NCBI GenBank assembly: GCA_040753875.1
Contig: JBFMDV010000026.1
Coordinates: 1 to 64,000, forward strand
From: Candidatus Zixiibacteriota bacterium
GTDB lineage: Bacteria; Zixibacteria; MSB-5A5; GN15; FEB-12
Direction: 5' to 3'
DNA length: 64,000 nt
Below are positions 56,192-64,000 of this stretch, in pieces; position 1 is the first letter of the stretch; every line of letters starts with the position of its first letter. The notes under the pieces are model-generated. The model saw only the letters and a list, made by a program, of their open reading frames with translations. It was not told the origin of the DNA and searched no databases. The position numbers and the translations under genes are program-made.

Positions 56192-56950
56192 TTAGATACC
56201 CTCTTTCGACTTCAGTATCTGCATCACCTCAAACGTGGCCTCGTCGGTGGTGTAGTTGAAGGCGTCTACCTTATTTACAAAGAAGTTATAGAAGAAGATC
56301 CCCAGGATACCGGAGATGAGACCGCCGGCCGTGTTCACCAGTGCTTCGGAGATTCCAACCGCGAGCTGTGAGGCATCGATAACACCGCCCTCGACGTTGC
56401 CGGTAGCTGCAAAGGCGCGAATCATACCGATCGTGGTTCCCAAGAGCCCGATCATAGTGGCGATGGAGGCGATGGTCGAGAGGGCGATCAAGTTGCGCTC
56501 AAGGAGCGGCCCTTCTAGGGCGTTGGCCTCTTCGATAGCCGCCTGCGTGAGCTGGATGCGCTTCTCGGCGTTCATGGATTTGTCGGTTTTCACTTCACGA
56601 TACCGCTCGATACCGGCCCGGAGGACGTTGGCGGTGGTGCCGCGCTGCTTGTCACAGGCCGCCAAGGCGCCGTCGAAATCGTCTCCCTGAAGCAGGGTGA
56701 CCAGCTTCTTGAAGAACACCTGAACGGAGCTCTTACCTTTGGCGTTGCCGTAGAGCGACAGATACCGCTCCACCACGAACACAATCAGCATACACAGGGT
56801 CATGATGAGAATGATGACCAGCGGGCCGCCTTTGTAGATCGAATGGACGATGGGGTTGGTGGCGGTACGGAACACGCCGTAGTAGAGGCCGATACCGATC
56901 AGAAAGGCCACCAGTGCATTGAGAGTCACGAAAAGCGTTTGTTTAACCAT
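56192..56950 (-). CDS. ExbB/MotA/TolQ-family proton channel
   Basis: 252 residues with three predicted membrane helices (13-30, 43-62 and a pair around 165-230). The MotA_ExbB domain is clear: IALSTIASIATMIGLLGTTIGMIRAF, then ISEALVNTAGGLISGILGIFFYNFF. It forms the pentameric membrane ring around ExbD. One ExbB gene serves both ExbD genes here. It is 37 bp downstream of the 276-residue membrane protein gene and 3 bp upstream of ExbD 1. Confidence 0.92.
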   Translation of the reverse strand: MVKQTLFVTLNALVAFLIGIGLYYGVFRTATNPIVHSIYKGGPLVIILIMTLCMLIVFVVERYLSLYGNAKGKSSVQVFFKKLVTLLQGDDFDGALAACDKQRGTTANVLRAGIERYREVKTDKSMNAEKRIQLTQAAIEEANALEGPLLERNLIALSTIASIATMIGLLGTTIGMIRAFAATGNVEGGVIDASQLAVGISEALVNTAGGLISGILGIFFYNFFVNKVDAFNYTTDEATFEVMQILKSKEGI

Positions 56951-56987
56951 GGGAATTAGCCCTCCAGGCTAAAAGAGACATACACCG

Positions 56988-57818
56988 TTATATTTCGATA
57001 CCCTTCGTCGCCAGGACGAGAAAGCCACCCAACGACACCAACATCCCCCACGACAGCGATCCGAGGAAAACCCCCGGGCCATAGCTGGAACCAAGGCTGG
57101 TATACAGTGCCTTGGCCGAGAAGCCGTAGTCACCGCCGATAAACGACACGACGAACGCCAGCGCCAGGAGAATCACCGGCAGCCAGTTCAACCGCAGCAG
57201 GTATTTGAGTTGCAACGCCAGGTCATCGCCAGTCTTTTTGGACTTCCACATGCCCATGAGCGCCCGGAACGGAAGCCAGACGCAGAGCAGTGTGTAGGCC
57301 AGCATGATGACGGCAGTCAGCATCAGGGATAATCCCGAAGAGAACATCTTGCCCGCGACATCGCCGATCGCAATGAGCGAACCGAAACCTGAAAGCTGCG
57401 CATACTCGCGGTGGGTCTTCCGGGACGCTCGCGCGGTCGTGATCACTTCTTCCTTCGGCTGACCGGTATCCTCACCGGTGACAGCCTGGGTCGCGGCCGG
57501 CGCCGCCGATTCCTCGACAATCTCCTTGTAGGCCGAGTACCACGGCAGGAAGAGCGACAGAAAGACGAGCGCCGCTGCTATGCTCAGGACGATCCGCTCT
57601 CGACCGGAGACGCGTTCCTCCAGCAGTTTGCACTCATCGCGCAGCAGGTCTCCCTGCGCTCGTTTAGCCTCGACCTTCCGTACCAACTCCGTTTTCTCAG
57701 CGTCATTTCGAAACAGGTCCTTCGGTTTCCCCGGATATACCTCGAAACCGATGTAGTGGAACCGTTCGTCCTGGCTGATCTGGCGCCCGGACGGCGTTTG
57801 TTTATCTTGATTTGCCAT
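56988..57818 (-). CDS. Predicted membrane protein of the TonB cluster
   Basis: 276 residues. A soluble N-terminus with a coiled coil (about 38-75, KTELVRKVEAKRAQGDLLRDECKLLEERV) is followed by about five hydrophobic segments (77-96, 155-180, 200-225, 230-250 and the end). I do not recognise a family. It lies between the TPR gene and ExbB on the same strand with short gaps, so it may be an accessory or assembly protein of this TonB system. Confidence 0.6.
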   Translation of the reverse strand: MANQDKQTPSGRQISQDERFHYIGFEVYPGKPKDLFRNDAEKTELVRKVEAKRAQGDLLRDECKLLEERVSGRERIVLSIAAALVFLSLFLPWYSAYKEIVEESAAPAATQAVTGEDTGQPKEEVITTARASRKTHREYAQLSGFGSLIAIGDVAGKMFSSGLSLMLTAVIMLAYTLLCVWLPFRALMGMWKSKKTGDDLALQLKYLLRLNWLPVILLALAFVVSFIGGDYGFSAKALYTSLGSSYGPGVFLGSLSWGMLVSLGGFLVLATKGIEI

Positions 57819-57863
57819 TCACACCCCGCATAAACGAATCAACCAACCCTTCACTCAAACGAA

Positions 57864-59789
57864 TCAGAATTCAAACTGCGTGTCGTTCTGGCCCTTTTTG
57901 GCAACCGCGTTGCCGGGCTGACACTTGAGCACTTTGCCGTACCATTCATTGGCTGCTTTGAAATCGGCCTTGGAGCCGGCCTTGTCACTGGCGGCGCGGT
58001 CGGCCGCGCGCGAGTGGTAGGTCTGTGCGATCCACAGTATCAGGTCAACATCGCCGCAGGCCCCTTTGGCTTTAACCGTACAATCGTGCGCTGCCAGGAG
58101 AAAATCCAGCGCGCGCGAATAATTTTTCTGACACAAACCACCAAAGTAGGCAAAACCCAGGGACCGCTTGGCCTCGCAGTTATTCGGCTCGACGGTCAAC
58201 ACTTTCTCGAACATCTTCGAGCCGTTCGCACAGTCCTTCAATTGGAACAAGTAGGTGGTGCCGGCCAAGGAGAGCGCCTTGACATCGTTCGGCATGCACA
58301 CCAGATACTTCTGGAGATACTCGACCGCGACCTCGTAGTAGTTCTTGTTCGGGTCAAGGCCGTTGGATGATACGGCCGCCACCGTGTCGGAACCCGTGGC
58401 ACCGTCGATATTCATCTCGTCATCGACATTGGTGTTACCGGCGAGGTTCAGCGCGCAGAAACCGGCATTTTTGTAGATGTTGCAGCGTGAAGAATCGATA
58501 CCGAGTTCGATCCGCTTGTCGTAATAGGTCAACGCTTGCGCGAAACTCTTCAGACTGTGGTATGAGACGGCCAGGTTCTCCAGCACCCGCTTTTGCGTGC
58601 TGTCGAACTCCAGCGACTTTTTGTAATATGTTACCGCATTGACATAGTCCCTGGCCTCCCGGTAATAATAACAGTCCCCGAGCAACTGATAGACCTCGCC
58701 GGTGGAAATGGTCGGCGTGTACTCCGGCCCCTGCTTGGCAACCCAGTCCAGGTGTTTGAGCAGCGTCTGCGCCGCTTCGTCGAATTTCTTGAGCCCCCAA
58801 AGCGCCTTGCCATAATTAAAGTAGATATCGCGCGGCTCGTACGGAATCGACAGCACTTGTTGGAAATAATTGGCGGCCTCTTCATACCCGCCCAAGTTGG
58901 AGTAAGCCATGGCGGTTTCGAAATAGGCGCGAACAGTGGAGGAATCCGACTTGGCGTGCGACAATTCAAGATACCGTTTGTACGAACCAATAGTCTCTTT
59001 GAAGCGGTTAGCCCGTTCCTCGCGGTTGGTGGTCGAGAGGGCTGCTTTGAAGTAGATACCGCCAGCCCGCATCCAGGCGGGAGCATGTGTAGAGTCCTTG
59101 GTGAGCACGATGCGGAGTTTCTCGATCGCGCATGAATAGTCTTTCATCTCGAGGCAGGCTTCCGCCCAATGAAAATAGACCTCGGTAGAACCGGTGTCGG
59201 TTTCGAGCGCCTTCTGGTATTCACCGGCTGCCAATGAGGGCACGCCAGAAGCGAGGTTGGCGTCGCCGAGATGGATGTGGAACAGCGCGTTCTTTTCGTC
59301 AATCACCAGCGCCTGGCGAAACGCCTTATCGGCCGCCTGGTAATCCTTCTTGGCCATCATCACCAACCCGAAGCCATCCTCGAACATGGCGCGCCCATCT
59401 TTGGACTTCTTGCGACCATCCTCCATGGTCTTCTCTGCATTCACCAGATCGCCAAGGTGCAGGTAGCAAAGACCGAGGAAGTACTGCGACTCATAGTCCT
59501 TCTTCTTCTTCTCCAGAGCGATCTCAAATTGCTGCCTGGCTTGTTCGTACTGACCCCGCTGATAGTGGATCCGTCCCAGCGTGTAGTAATTGACATTGTA
59601 GGCCGGGTCGACGGCAATATCCTTGTTGATAAGATCGATGGCCAAGGTCGTATCGCCGGCATCGAGGGCCTGTCTAATGGGGAGTTTGACATCCTGGGAG
59701 ATCGCGGCCACAGTCAGAAGCAGCGCCGGCACGCAGGCCAGCCAAGTGGCGGGGCGATTCGAGCGAATTCGGTGCGTTTTATCTTTCAT
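57864..59789 (-). CDS. TPR-repeat periplasmic protein
   Basis: 641 residues from the ATG at 59789 (an upstream GTG at 59825 is less likely). N-terminal signal sequence (LACVPALLLTVAAISQ), then TPR repeats over most of its length, for example YYTLGRIHYQRGQYEQARQQFEIALEK, YFLGLCYLHLGDLVNAEKTM and AVTYYKKSLEFDSTQKRVLENLAVSYHSL. Many repeats can be seen by eye. A Cys-containing segment (ALNLAGNTNVDDEMNIDGATGS) interrupts the solenoid near residue 460. It is the first large gene of the TonB cluster; a similar TPR protein accompanies TonB systems in several FCB-group bacteria. A scaffold or adaptor role is inferred. Confidence 0.85.
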   Translation of the reverse strand: MKDKTHRIRSNRPATWLACVPALLLTVAAISQDVKLPIRQALDAGDTTLAIDLINKDIAVDPAYNVNYYTLGRIHYQRGQYEQARQQFEIALEKKKKDYESQYFLGLCYLHLGDLVNAEKTMEDGRKKSKDGRAMFEDGFGLVMMAKKDYQAADKAFRQALVIDEKNALFHIHLGDANLASGVPSLAAGEYQKALETDTGSTEVYFHWAEACLEMKDYSCAIEKLRIVLTKDSTHAPAWMRAGGIYFKAALSTTNREERANRFKETIGSYKRYLELSHAKSDSSTVRAYFETAMAYSNLGGYEEAANYFQQVLSIPYEPRDIYFNYGKALWGLKKFDEAAQTLLKHLDWVAKQGPEYTPTISTGEVYQLLGDCYYYREARDYVNAVTYYKKSLEFDSTQKRVLENLAVSYHSLKSFAQALTYYDKRIELGIDSSRCNIYKNAGFCALNLAGNTNVDDEMNIDGATGSDTVAAVSSNGLDPNKNYYEVAVEYLQKYLVCMPNDVKALSLAGTTYLFQLKDCANGSKMFEKVLTVEPNNCEAKRSLGFAYFGGLCQKNYSRALDFLLAAHDCTVKAKGACGDVDLILWIAQTYHSRAADRAASDKAGSKADFKAANEWYGKVLKCQPGNAVAKKGQNDTQFEF

Positions 59790-59835
59790 TTCTGTCCCAA
59801 CAAAGACCATCAAGTTATGGTTCACTCAGTCAAAG

Positions 59836-60063
59836 TCAAGCGCTAATTTCCTTCGGATGTATGCGCGTAGCACGAACATACGCCCACGACACACGGCGCC
59901 CCATCTGGCGAATCCAGAGTGCAAGAAAGACGATGCCGAGGCAGCCGAGTCCCAGCACAAGCGCCAGTGCCAGGATGTCCCAGAACACGACTCCAAGGTA
60001 AGCGCATGCCGTCAGTTGCGAGATCGCCGATACCATATCCAGCCACCATATCAGTTTCGCCAT
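59836..60063 (-). CDS. Small two-helix membrane protein
   Basis: 75 residues. A strong ribosome site (aaggaagaaggag) directly precedes the ATG at 60063, which argues for a real gene. Two hydrophobic segments are likely (about 4-27 and 30-52), then a basic C-terminus (IRQMGRRVSWAYVRATRIHPKE), so a positive-inside topology is likely. It lies 46 bp upstream of the TPR gene and may be cotranscribed. Family unknown. Confidence 0.6.
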   Translation of the reverse strand: MAKLIWWLDMVSAISQLTACAYLGVVFWDILALALVLGLGCLGIVFLALWIRQMGRRVSWAYVRATRIHPKEISA

Positions 60064-60209
60064 CTCCTTCTTCCTTTCATTTATACTGACCAGTCGCCGG
60101 CTTCTTTCAGATTACCAATTACTATCAGCAGGCTGGACACGTGGTCACGCGAATATGGAGGTCATGGGGCATGCCTGCCTGGCCAAGAACTTCGCAACTT
60201 TTTACAAGA

Positions 60210-60322
60210 CAATTGGTTGGCTGTTGGTCGCGCGCCCCCTCGGAATGTCACTCGGCCGAAAAGCGCAGAAACTGCGGACATGGCTATGGGAAGTCATACG
60301 CGAAATGCCCGACAACCAATTG
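60210..60322. repeat. Spaced inverted repeat in the gap before the small membrane gene
   Basis: caattggttg (60210-60219) and caaccaattg (60313-60322) are exact complements 93 bp apart. They lie in the 285-bp gap 60064-60348. I see no reliable gene in the gap; short plus-strand frames there lack ribosome sites and homology. Confidence 0.4.
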
Positions 60323-60348
60323 TCGGACAATATGATAGAATCTGGAAA

Positions 60349-61506
60349 CTACATTTCGGAGAACGGCATGAAGAGGTAGTCGATTCGTATGGTCTTAACG
60401 CCTGATGGCCTGATTCTGGCAAGCCCGGAGTATTTGATCGGCGAACCATCGAACTTCTGCGCCGGATAAAAGCGCAACTGTCTGGCCAACGCCTGCGCGA
60501 ATTCGAGCAGTTTTCCAGTGTATGGCTGAATCTGACGAAAGGTAGCCCGCCCCAAGGTGTCGATTTCAAAACGTACTGACATGGAATCCATCGCCGGTAC
60601 GATCCGCCCCCCCACAGAAAGCTCATCCGTCGAAGCGAGCCGTGGTATCGGGAGCGAGAGGAGGACATTGGTATCTACGACCGTTCGCACTAACAGACGG
60701 CGCAGAAGAGGAATGGTGTCGGGGGCATCGGCTGACCAGGTCTGGGACGGATACGACAGCTCTGGGAAAAACGAGATAAGCACCAGACAGTCCGATCGCA
60801 CGGGGGTGCCATCGACACGAGCAGGGTCATAGCGGGCGTAGTTCGCCGCTGACGCGATCTGCTGGGTGAATGCTGGATAGGTCGAACGAACTGTTTCGAT
60901 CTCTTCGGGGTGACCAAGGCTGTCGAGCGACACCCTCAGCAGGACGTATCGGTAGACCGCCGAAGTATCCCAGGGTTTCAGGTCGGCATGAAACCAGGGG
61001 AATGAAATGAGAGAAGGCGGATCGAATCCGTTTTGCCGAAGTGTTTCCAGATACAGATCGGGATGCGCCACCTGCCCGGTCGAATCAACCGGATAGAGAA
61101 CGATAGGAAACGGAACACGTGGCTGCACACGAATCCCGATGGACAGGTTCTGGGCTTTCTGAATGCCGGAGACAAGCCCAGGGGCAAAATCGAGTTGGCG
61201 GAAATAGTCGTTGAAAGTTGCTACGAGGGCAGAATCGGCGCTGTCACGAGCAATCGGAGGGAAAACGCACCCGGAACTGTCGACTGGAAGAATTGCCGGC
61301 AGGATGCGCTCGATGGTAGGCGGCTGCGCCGGTTTCCGGGCAAAGTAGACCTCTTGATTGATGGGATACGCGAGAATACATCCCCGATAATCAACCCGGG
61401 AAGCCGCTGCCGGTGGCGTGCAGAGTGCGAGCAGGGCGAGACTAAGACCTGGTTGAGCGCAAAGACGGAAAAGGGCCATCGATGCGTTGACGATTCGTAA
61501 TGACAT
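60349..61506 (-). CDS. Secreted protein with two TonB_C-like modules
   Basis: About 385 residues from the ATG at 61506 (an ATG at 61479 is also possible), with a signal-like segment (LCAQPGLSLALLALCTPPAAAS). Two parts resemble the TonB C-terminal domain: YRYVLLRVSLDSLGHPEEIETV... YARYDPARVDGTPVRSDCLVLISF at about 195-265, and VRFEIDTLGRATFRQIQ... LRFYPAQKFDGSPIKYSGL near 315-372. Both keep the alternating strand pattern and the FxPAxxDGxPV-type turn. There is no membrane helix after the signal region and no proline linker, so it cannot be a normal TonB. It may be a soluble periplasmic binding protein using the same fold. Divergent from the flippase gene. Confidence 0.6.
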   Translation of the reverse strand: MSLRIVNASMALFRLCAQPGLSLALLALCTPPAAASRVDYRGCILAYPINQEVYFARKPAQPPTIERILPAILPVDSSGCVFPPIARDSADSALVATFNDYFRQLDFAPGLVSGIQKAQNLSIGIRVQPRVPFPIVLYPVDSTGQVAHPDLYLETLRQNGFDPPSLISFPWFHADLKPWDTSAVYRYVLLRVSLDSLGHPEEIETVRSTYPAFTQQIASAANYARYDPARVDGTPVRSDCLVLISFFPELSYPSQTWSADAPDTIPLLRRLLVRTVVDTNVLLSLPIPRLASTDELSVGGRIVPAMDSMSVRFEIDTLGRATFRQIQPYTGKLLEFAQALARQLRFYPAQKFDGSPIKYSGLARIRPSGVKTIRIDYLFMPFSEM

Positions 61507-61533
61507 GTATCCAGTATGAACGTTTTTCACAGG

Positions 61534-61562
61534 TTGCAGCGACCAATAGTACCGATTATACT
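61534..61562 (+). promoter_or_regulatory. Sigma70-like promoter of the flippase gene
   Basis: TTGCAG at 61534-61539, a 17-bp spacer, TATACT at 61557-61562; the -10 overlaps that of the divergent promoter on the minus strand. Confidence 0.6.
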
Positions 61563-61582
61563 CGACCGGATGCCACACTCAA
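61555..61582 (-). promoter_or_regulatory. Sigma70-like promoter of the TonB_C-like gene
   Basis: On the minus strand TTGAGT (61577-61582), a 16-bp spacer, TATAAT (61555-61560). The two -10 boxes overlap by four bases, so only one polymerase can bind at a time. Confidence 0.55.
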
Positions 61583-61596
61583 AGGATTTTTGATCG

Positions 61597-63117
61597 ATGG
61601 GATTCTGGCGGCAACTCATCCGCAACGCCACCGCGTTCTGGGGAAGTCTGGCTGTAAGAACCGTCGTCGCGTTCTTCTTCACTCCGTTTATTGCGGCCAG
61701 TTTGGGTAGCGCCGTCTATGGCCTGTGGGTCGTCATCTTCCAAACCATCACCTATTGTACGCTCTTCGATTTTGGTCTCGAAAAAGCGCTCACACGTTTC
61801 ATCGGGTGGTCGGAGTCCGTCTCTGACTACCGTGAGACGAATCGAATACTCAATTCTGCCTTCATACTGTACGGCACCGCCGGGTTTCTGGTGCTGGTGG
61901 TCACGCCGATCCTGGTGCAGTTGGTCATACGGTCGATTGCGATGTCAGTGCCCGGGGCAGGAGAGCAACCCGTATACGCATTCTACATAATCGGAGCTTA
62001 CCTAGCTGTGCGGTTCTGGTTGACCCCGTTTGCCGGGTCACTCGGCGGCTTTCAGCGGTTTGATATCGCGAATGGGCTTGAGATCGGCGAGGAGCTTATC
62101 CGCACGCTCCTCATGGTCGCGGCGCTCATCGCCGGCTTTGGCCTGGTGGCACTGGCCTCGATCATCTTTGGCGCGAGTCTGATCCGGCAGGTGGCGGCTA
62201 TCGTGTGGCTTAGGCGTATTCGTCCCCATACGCGGCTTGACCTGCATCTGGCCGATCGCCGCACCGCCAGAAATCTGGTGGATTACTCCGCTATCGCCTT
62301 TGGTATTTCGATTGCGTGGCTGGTGATATTTAACACCGATTCGATTCTCCTCGGTCTGTTGCTCGGTCCGGCGGCAGCCGGCGTCTACGCCCCGGGCGCT
62401 CAGATGATGCTATACCTTCGGCAGATCGTCAACGCGGTCGGCAATCCACTCATGCCGGCGATCTCGCAGCTCGAAGGTCGGAGACAAGACGAAAAGATCC
62501 GCCAGGTCTATTTTCGTATCAGCGGGTACATGACGTTCGCGGCGGTGTTCGCGTGTGCCGGCGTAGTGTTGTATGCGCACCCGTTCGTGCGTCTGTGGTT
62601 GCCACAGGAATTTGCGGCCAGCGGGTCTGTCATGGTTGTTCTGGCGGCAGGTTCGGCGTTTTACCTTCCTCATATCATCGGCAACGCCATGCTGTTCGGC
62701 CTTGGCAGACACAAGTTCCTGTTCTATACCCTGGCGTTCGAGGGGAGTCTCAAGCTCGCTCTATCGTTCGTGCTGATTCCACGGTACGGCGTGACGGGAA
62801 TGGCGCTCGCCGCGGCCGTCCCGCAAGTCGTGACCTATGTTGCGTTCTTCCCCTGGATGATGTCCCGCCAACTTGCTTTTCCGCTCCGGCACCTGGCAGT
62901 TTCAATGATCCGCAGCGGTTCGCTGGCTTTGCTTGTGTCGGTGCCGACGGCACTTATCCTGCGATATCTCCTTGGCGTTCAGAATTGGTTCGATTTCGGG
63001 TTGAACGTCGGCGTGGTCACCGCCGTTGCCCTTGTCGCCGCGTGGTACGTGCTCATAGACAAGCCCGACAGGGAGCGGCTGACGGCTTATCTACGCGGCG
63101 CCTTCCCCAGATCGTAG
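61597..63117 (+). CDS. Polysaccharide flippase (Wzx/MOP superfamily)
   Basis: 506 residues with about 14 hydrophobic helices spread evenly along the chain, the pattern of the Wzx/MurJ/RfbX branch of the MOP superfamily, which flips lipid-linked oligosaccharides across the inner membrane. Near-N-terminal GSLAVRTVVAFFFTPFIAASLGSAVYGLWVV is typical of the family's helix 1-2. aaagga precedes the ATG. No glycosyltransferase gene is adjacent, so this is a lone flippase; the glycan cannot be told. The possibility of a different MOP member cannot be excluded. Confidence 0.85.
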   Translation: MGFWRQLIRNATAFWGSLAVRTVVAFFFTPFIAASLGSAVYGLWVVIFQTITYCTLFDFGLEKALTRFIGWSESVSDYRETNRILNSAFILYGTAGFLVLVVTPILVQLVIRSIAMSVPGAGEQPVYAFYIIGAYLAVRFWLTPFAGSLGGFQRFDIANGLEIGEELIRTLLMVAALIAGFGLVALASIIFGASLIRQVAAIVWLRRIRPHTRLDLHLADRRTARNLVDYSAIAFGISIAWLVIFNTDSILLGLLLGPAAAGVYAPGAQMMLYLRQIVNAVGNPLMPAISQLEGRRQDEKIRQVYFRISGYMTFAAVFACAGVVLYAHPFVRLWLPQEFAASGSVMVVLAAGSAFYLPHIIGNAMLFGLGRHKFLFYTLAFEGSLKLALSFVLIPRYGVTGMALAAAVPQVVTYVAFFPWMMSRQLAFPLRHLAVSMIRSGSLALLVSVPTALILRYLLGVQNWFDFGLNVGVVTAVALVAAWYVLIDKPDRERLTAYLRGAFPRS

Positions 63118-63133
63118 TCTACGTGCCACGGTC

Positions 63134-63165
63134 AAAAAAAAGCCGGCCGTGGAAGTCCGGCCGGC
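63134..63165 (-). terminator. Rho-independent terminator of the E1 beta gene
   Basis: gccggcc (63142-63148) pairs with ggccggc (63159-63165) around a 10-nt loop; on the minus strand it is followed by an eight-base T-run (63134-63141). It can also act on the plus strand after the flippase, but without a T-run. Confidence 0.75.
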
Positions 63166-63188
63166 GGCAAGTTCAAACGAGAGTTGGC

Positions 63189-64000
63189 TCAGTATCGATC
63201 GTGGATGTCTTCTACAGCCGCTACGATCTTGTCGACATTCGGCAGGCAGGCGGCATCGCCATCCATGCCGTAGGCTACGCGAGAGTCGATTGCCGTCACC
63301 AGCTTGACCGGGGCCTCGAGATGGAACAGCCCTTCGCCACCAGTGATAATTGCCGATATGGTGGCCGCAGCGCCACCCGGGAAACGGTCTTCCGTGATCA
63401 CGATCACTTTGCCGCAATCTTTGGCGGTCTGAACAATAGCTTCTTCATCGATCGGTTTCACGGTGCGAAGATCGACTATGCGGACGTGAATACCGCGTTC
63501 CTTGAGGATCTCCGCCGCCTTGCGGCACATCTGGAAAGTGGCGCCATAGGTGATAATGCCGACATCCGTATGCTCAGGGTAGTAAACCTTGGCTACGCCG
63601 AAGGGAATAAGCTCGTCAATGTCCGGTACGGATGCCTCCATGGGGACCCCCTCCCAGTCGCGGCGATTATAGAGTGCGACCGATTCGCAGAAGAGCACCG
63701 GGTTGTCGGTCGCCCAGGCGGTTTTAAGCAGCCCGGCAGCGTCGTAGGCATTCGACGGTGCAGCGATGAGCAGACCCGGGATATTCATCCAAGTACCGAG
63801 GTTTCCTTCGGAATGCCAGAACGCTCCCGCACCCTGCTTATAGCCGCCATACGTGGTGCGAATCACCATCGGCATCGTGAAGAGGCCGCCGGAACGCTGA
63901 TAGGTCGTGGCGATACGATCTTTGAGCACCTGATATGCGGGTGACATGTAATCCAGAAACTGGATCTCCGGCATAGGTCGTCTACCCTGATAGCAGTGTC
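63189..64000 (-). CDS. 2-oxo acid dehydrogenase E1 component, beta subunit (5' end outside window)
   Basis: The C-terminal part, about 270 residues, of a branched-chain or pyruvate dehydrogenase E1 beta subunit. The segment EIQFLDYMSPAYQVLKDRIATTYQRSGG followed by VIRTTYGGYKQGAG is the middle of the transketolase-like pyrimidine-binding domain; the transketolase C-terminal domain follows (VGIITYGATFQMCRKAAEILKERGIHVRIVDLRTVKPIDEEAI). The frame stays open to the edge of the window, so an ATG at 63974 is not the real start. The E1 beta normally has about 325 residues, so some 55 lie outside. The complex makes acyl-CoA from 2-oxo acids and coexists with the PFOR in this genome. Confidence 0.88.
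   Translation of the reverse strand, partial: HCYQGRRPMPEIQFLDYMSPAYQVLKDRIATTYQRSGGLFTMPMVIRTTYGGYKQGAGAFWHSEGNLGTWMNIPGLLIAAPSNAYDAAGLLKTAWATDNPVLFCESVALYNRRDWEGVPMEASVPDIDELIPFGVAKVYYPEHTDVGIITYGATFQMCRKAAEILKERGIHVRIVDLRTVKPIDEEAIVQTAKDCGKVIVITEDRFPGGAAATISAIITGGEGLFHLEAPVKLVTAIDSRVAYGMDGDAACLPNVDKIVAAVEDIHDRY

Noticed and set aside
60141-60379. Short plus-strand frames in the gap between the small membrane gene and the TonB_C-like gene
   Set aside because: They have no ribosome site, end inside the neighbouring gene and show no homology; only the spaced inverted repeat is reported here.
62553-63944. 463-codon plus-strand frame spanning the flippase end and the E1 beta gene
   Set aside because: It overlaps two well-supported genes in other frames and crosses a terminator; no recognisable domain.

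Overview
The window looks like a chromosomal fragment of a Gram-negative, probably strictly or facultatively anaerobic bacterium of the FCB group. Candidate division Zixibacteria or a close relative is my best guess. Pointers are two large secreted proteins ending in dockerin-like repeats with the YLFFSGP-type signature, a pair of GWxTD-domain lipid/envelope-type proteins, a tandem family of DUF1573 proteins, a TonB/ExbBD cluster with two TonB and two ExbD genes, a large pyruvate:ferredoxin oxidoreductase, and a palindrome matching the Fibrobacter-type LexA box. Sigma70-like promoters (TTGACA-N17-TATAAT type) and rho-independent terminators are unusually clear. The taxonomic call is an inference; no rRNA or tRNA gene is visible.

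Layout. 1-2.7 kb: dispersed repeats, an EamA-type exporter, and a REP-associated tyrosine transposase (RAYT) flanked by two copies of its hairpin repeat. 2.8-6.2 kb: FmdB-like zinc ribbon, GlcD-type FAD oxidase and citrate synthase; citrate synthase has its own promoter with a perfect CRP/FNR-family dyad just downstream. 6.2-7.1 kb: a kilobase of repeats without a gene. 7.1-11.7 kb (minus): an M20 peptidase-SDR operon, a ferritin-like protein, and an ABC-2 transporter pair. 11.8-15.2 kb (plus): four tandem DUF1573 genes; the second has an in-frame TGA exactly where its paralogues have a conserved Cys, followed by a bacterial-SECIS-like hairpin (candidate selenoprotein). 15.3-24.7 kb (minus): a probable eight-gene exporter operon: Yip1 protein, TolC, MacA-like adaptor, ABC ATPase, two MacB/FtsX-type permeases and two GWxTD proteins.

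25-33.7 kb: thioredoxin reductase, cobalamin adenosyltransferase, an Rrf2-type Fe-S regulator, dCTP deaminase, pyruvate:ferredoxin oxidoreductase, an outer-membrane barrel-like protein and a TolB-like propeller protein. 33.8-42.3 kb (minus): PepA, AroC, an HDOD signalling protein, a large GAF/REC hybrid sensor with a degenerate kinase core, and MiaB. 42.4-47.3 kb: a secreted M1 peptidase and a BACON-like repeat protein, both with C-terminal dockerins. 47.6-53.2 kb: a Lon-family protease whose ATPase motifs are altered, and a Ski2-like helicase behind a small zinc-ribbon gene, expressed from a promoter whose spacer is a candidate LexA box. 53.4-60.1 kb (minus): TonB, TonB, ExbD, ExbD, ExbB, a membrane protein, a TPR protein and a small membrane protein. 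60.3-64 kb: a secreted protein with TonB_C-like modules, a polysaccharide flippase transcribed divergently from it, and the 3' part of a 2-oxo acid dehydrogenase E1 beta gene running off the window.

The strongest leads for new biology are the UGA-containing DUF1573 gene, the SOS-type control of the zinc-ribbon/helicase pair, the ATPase-degenerate Lon, and the GWxTD-linked ABC exporter operon.
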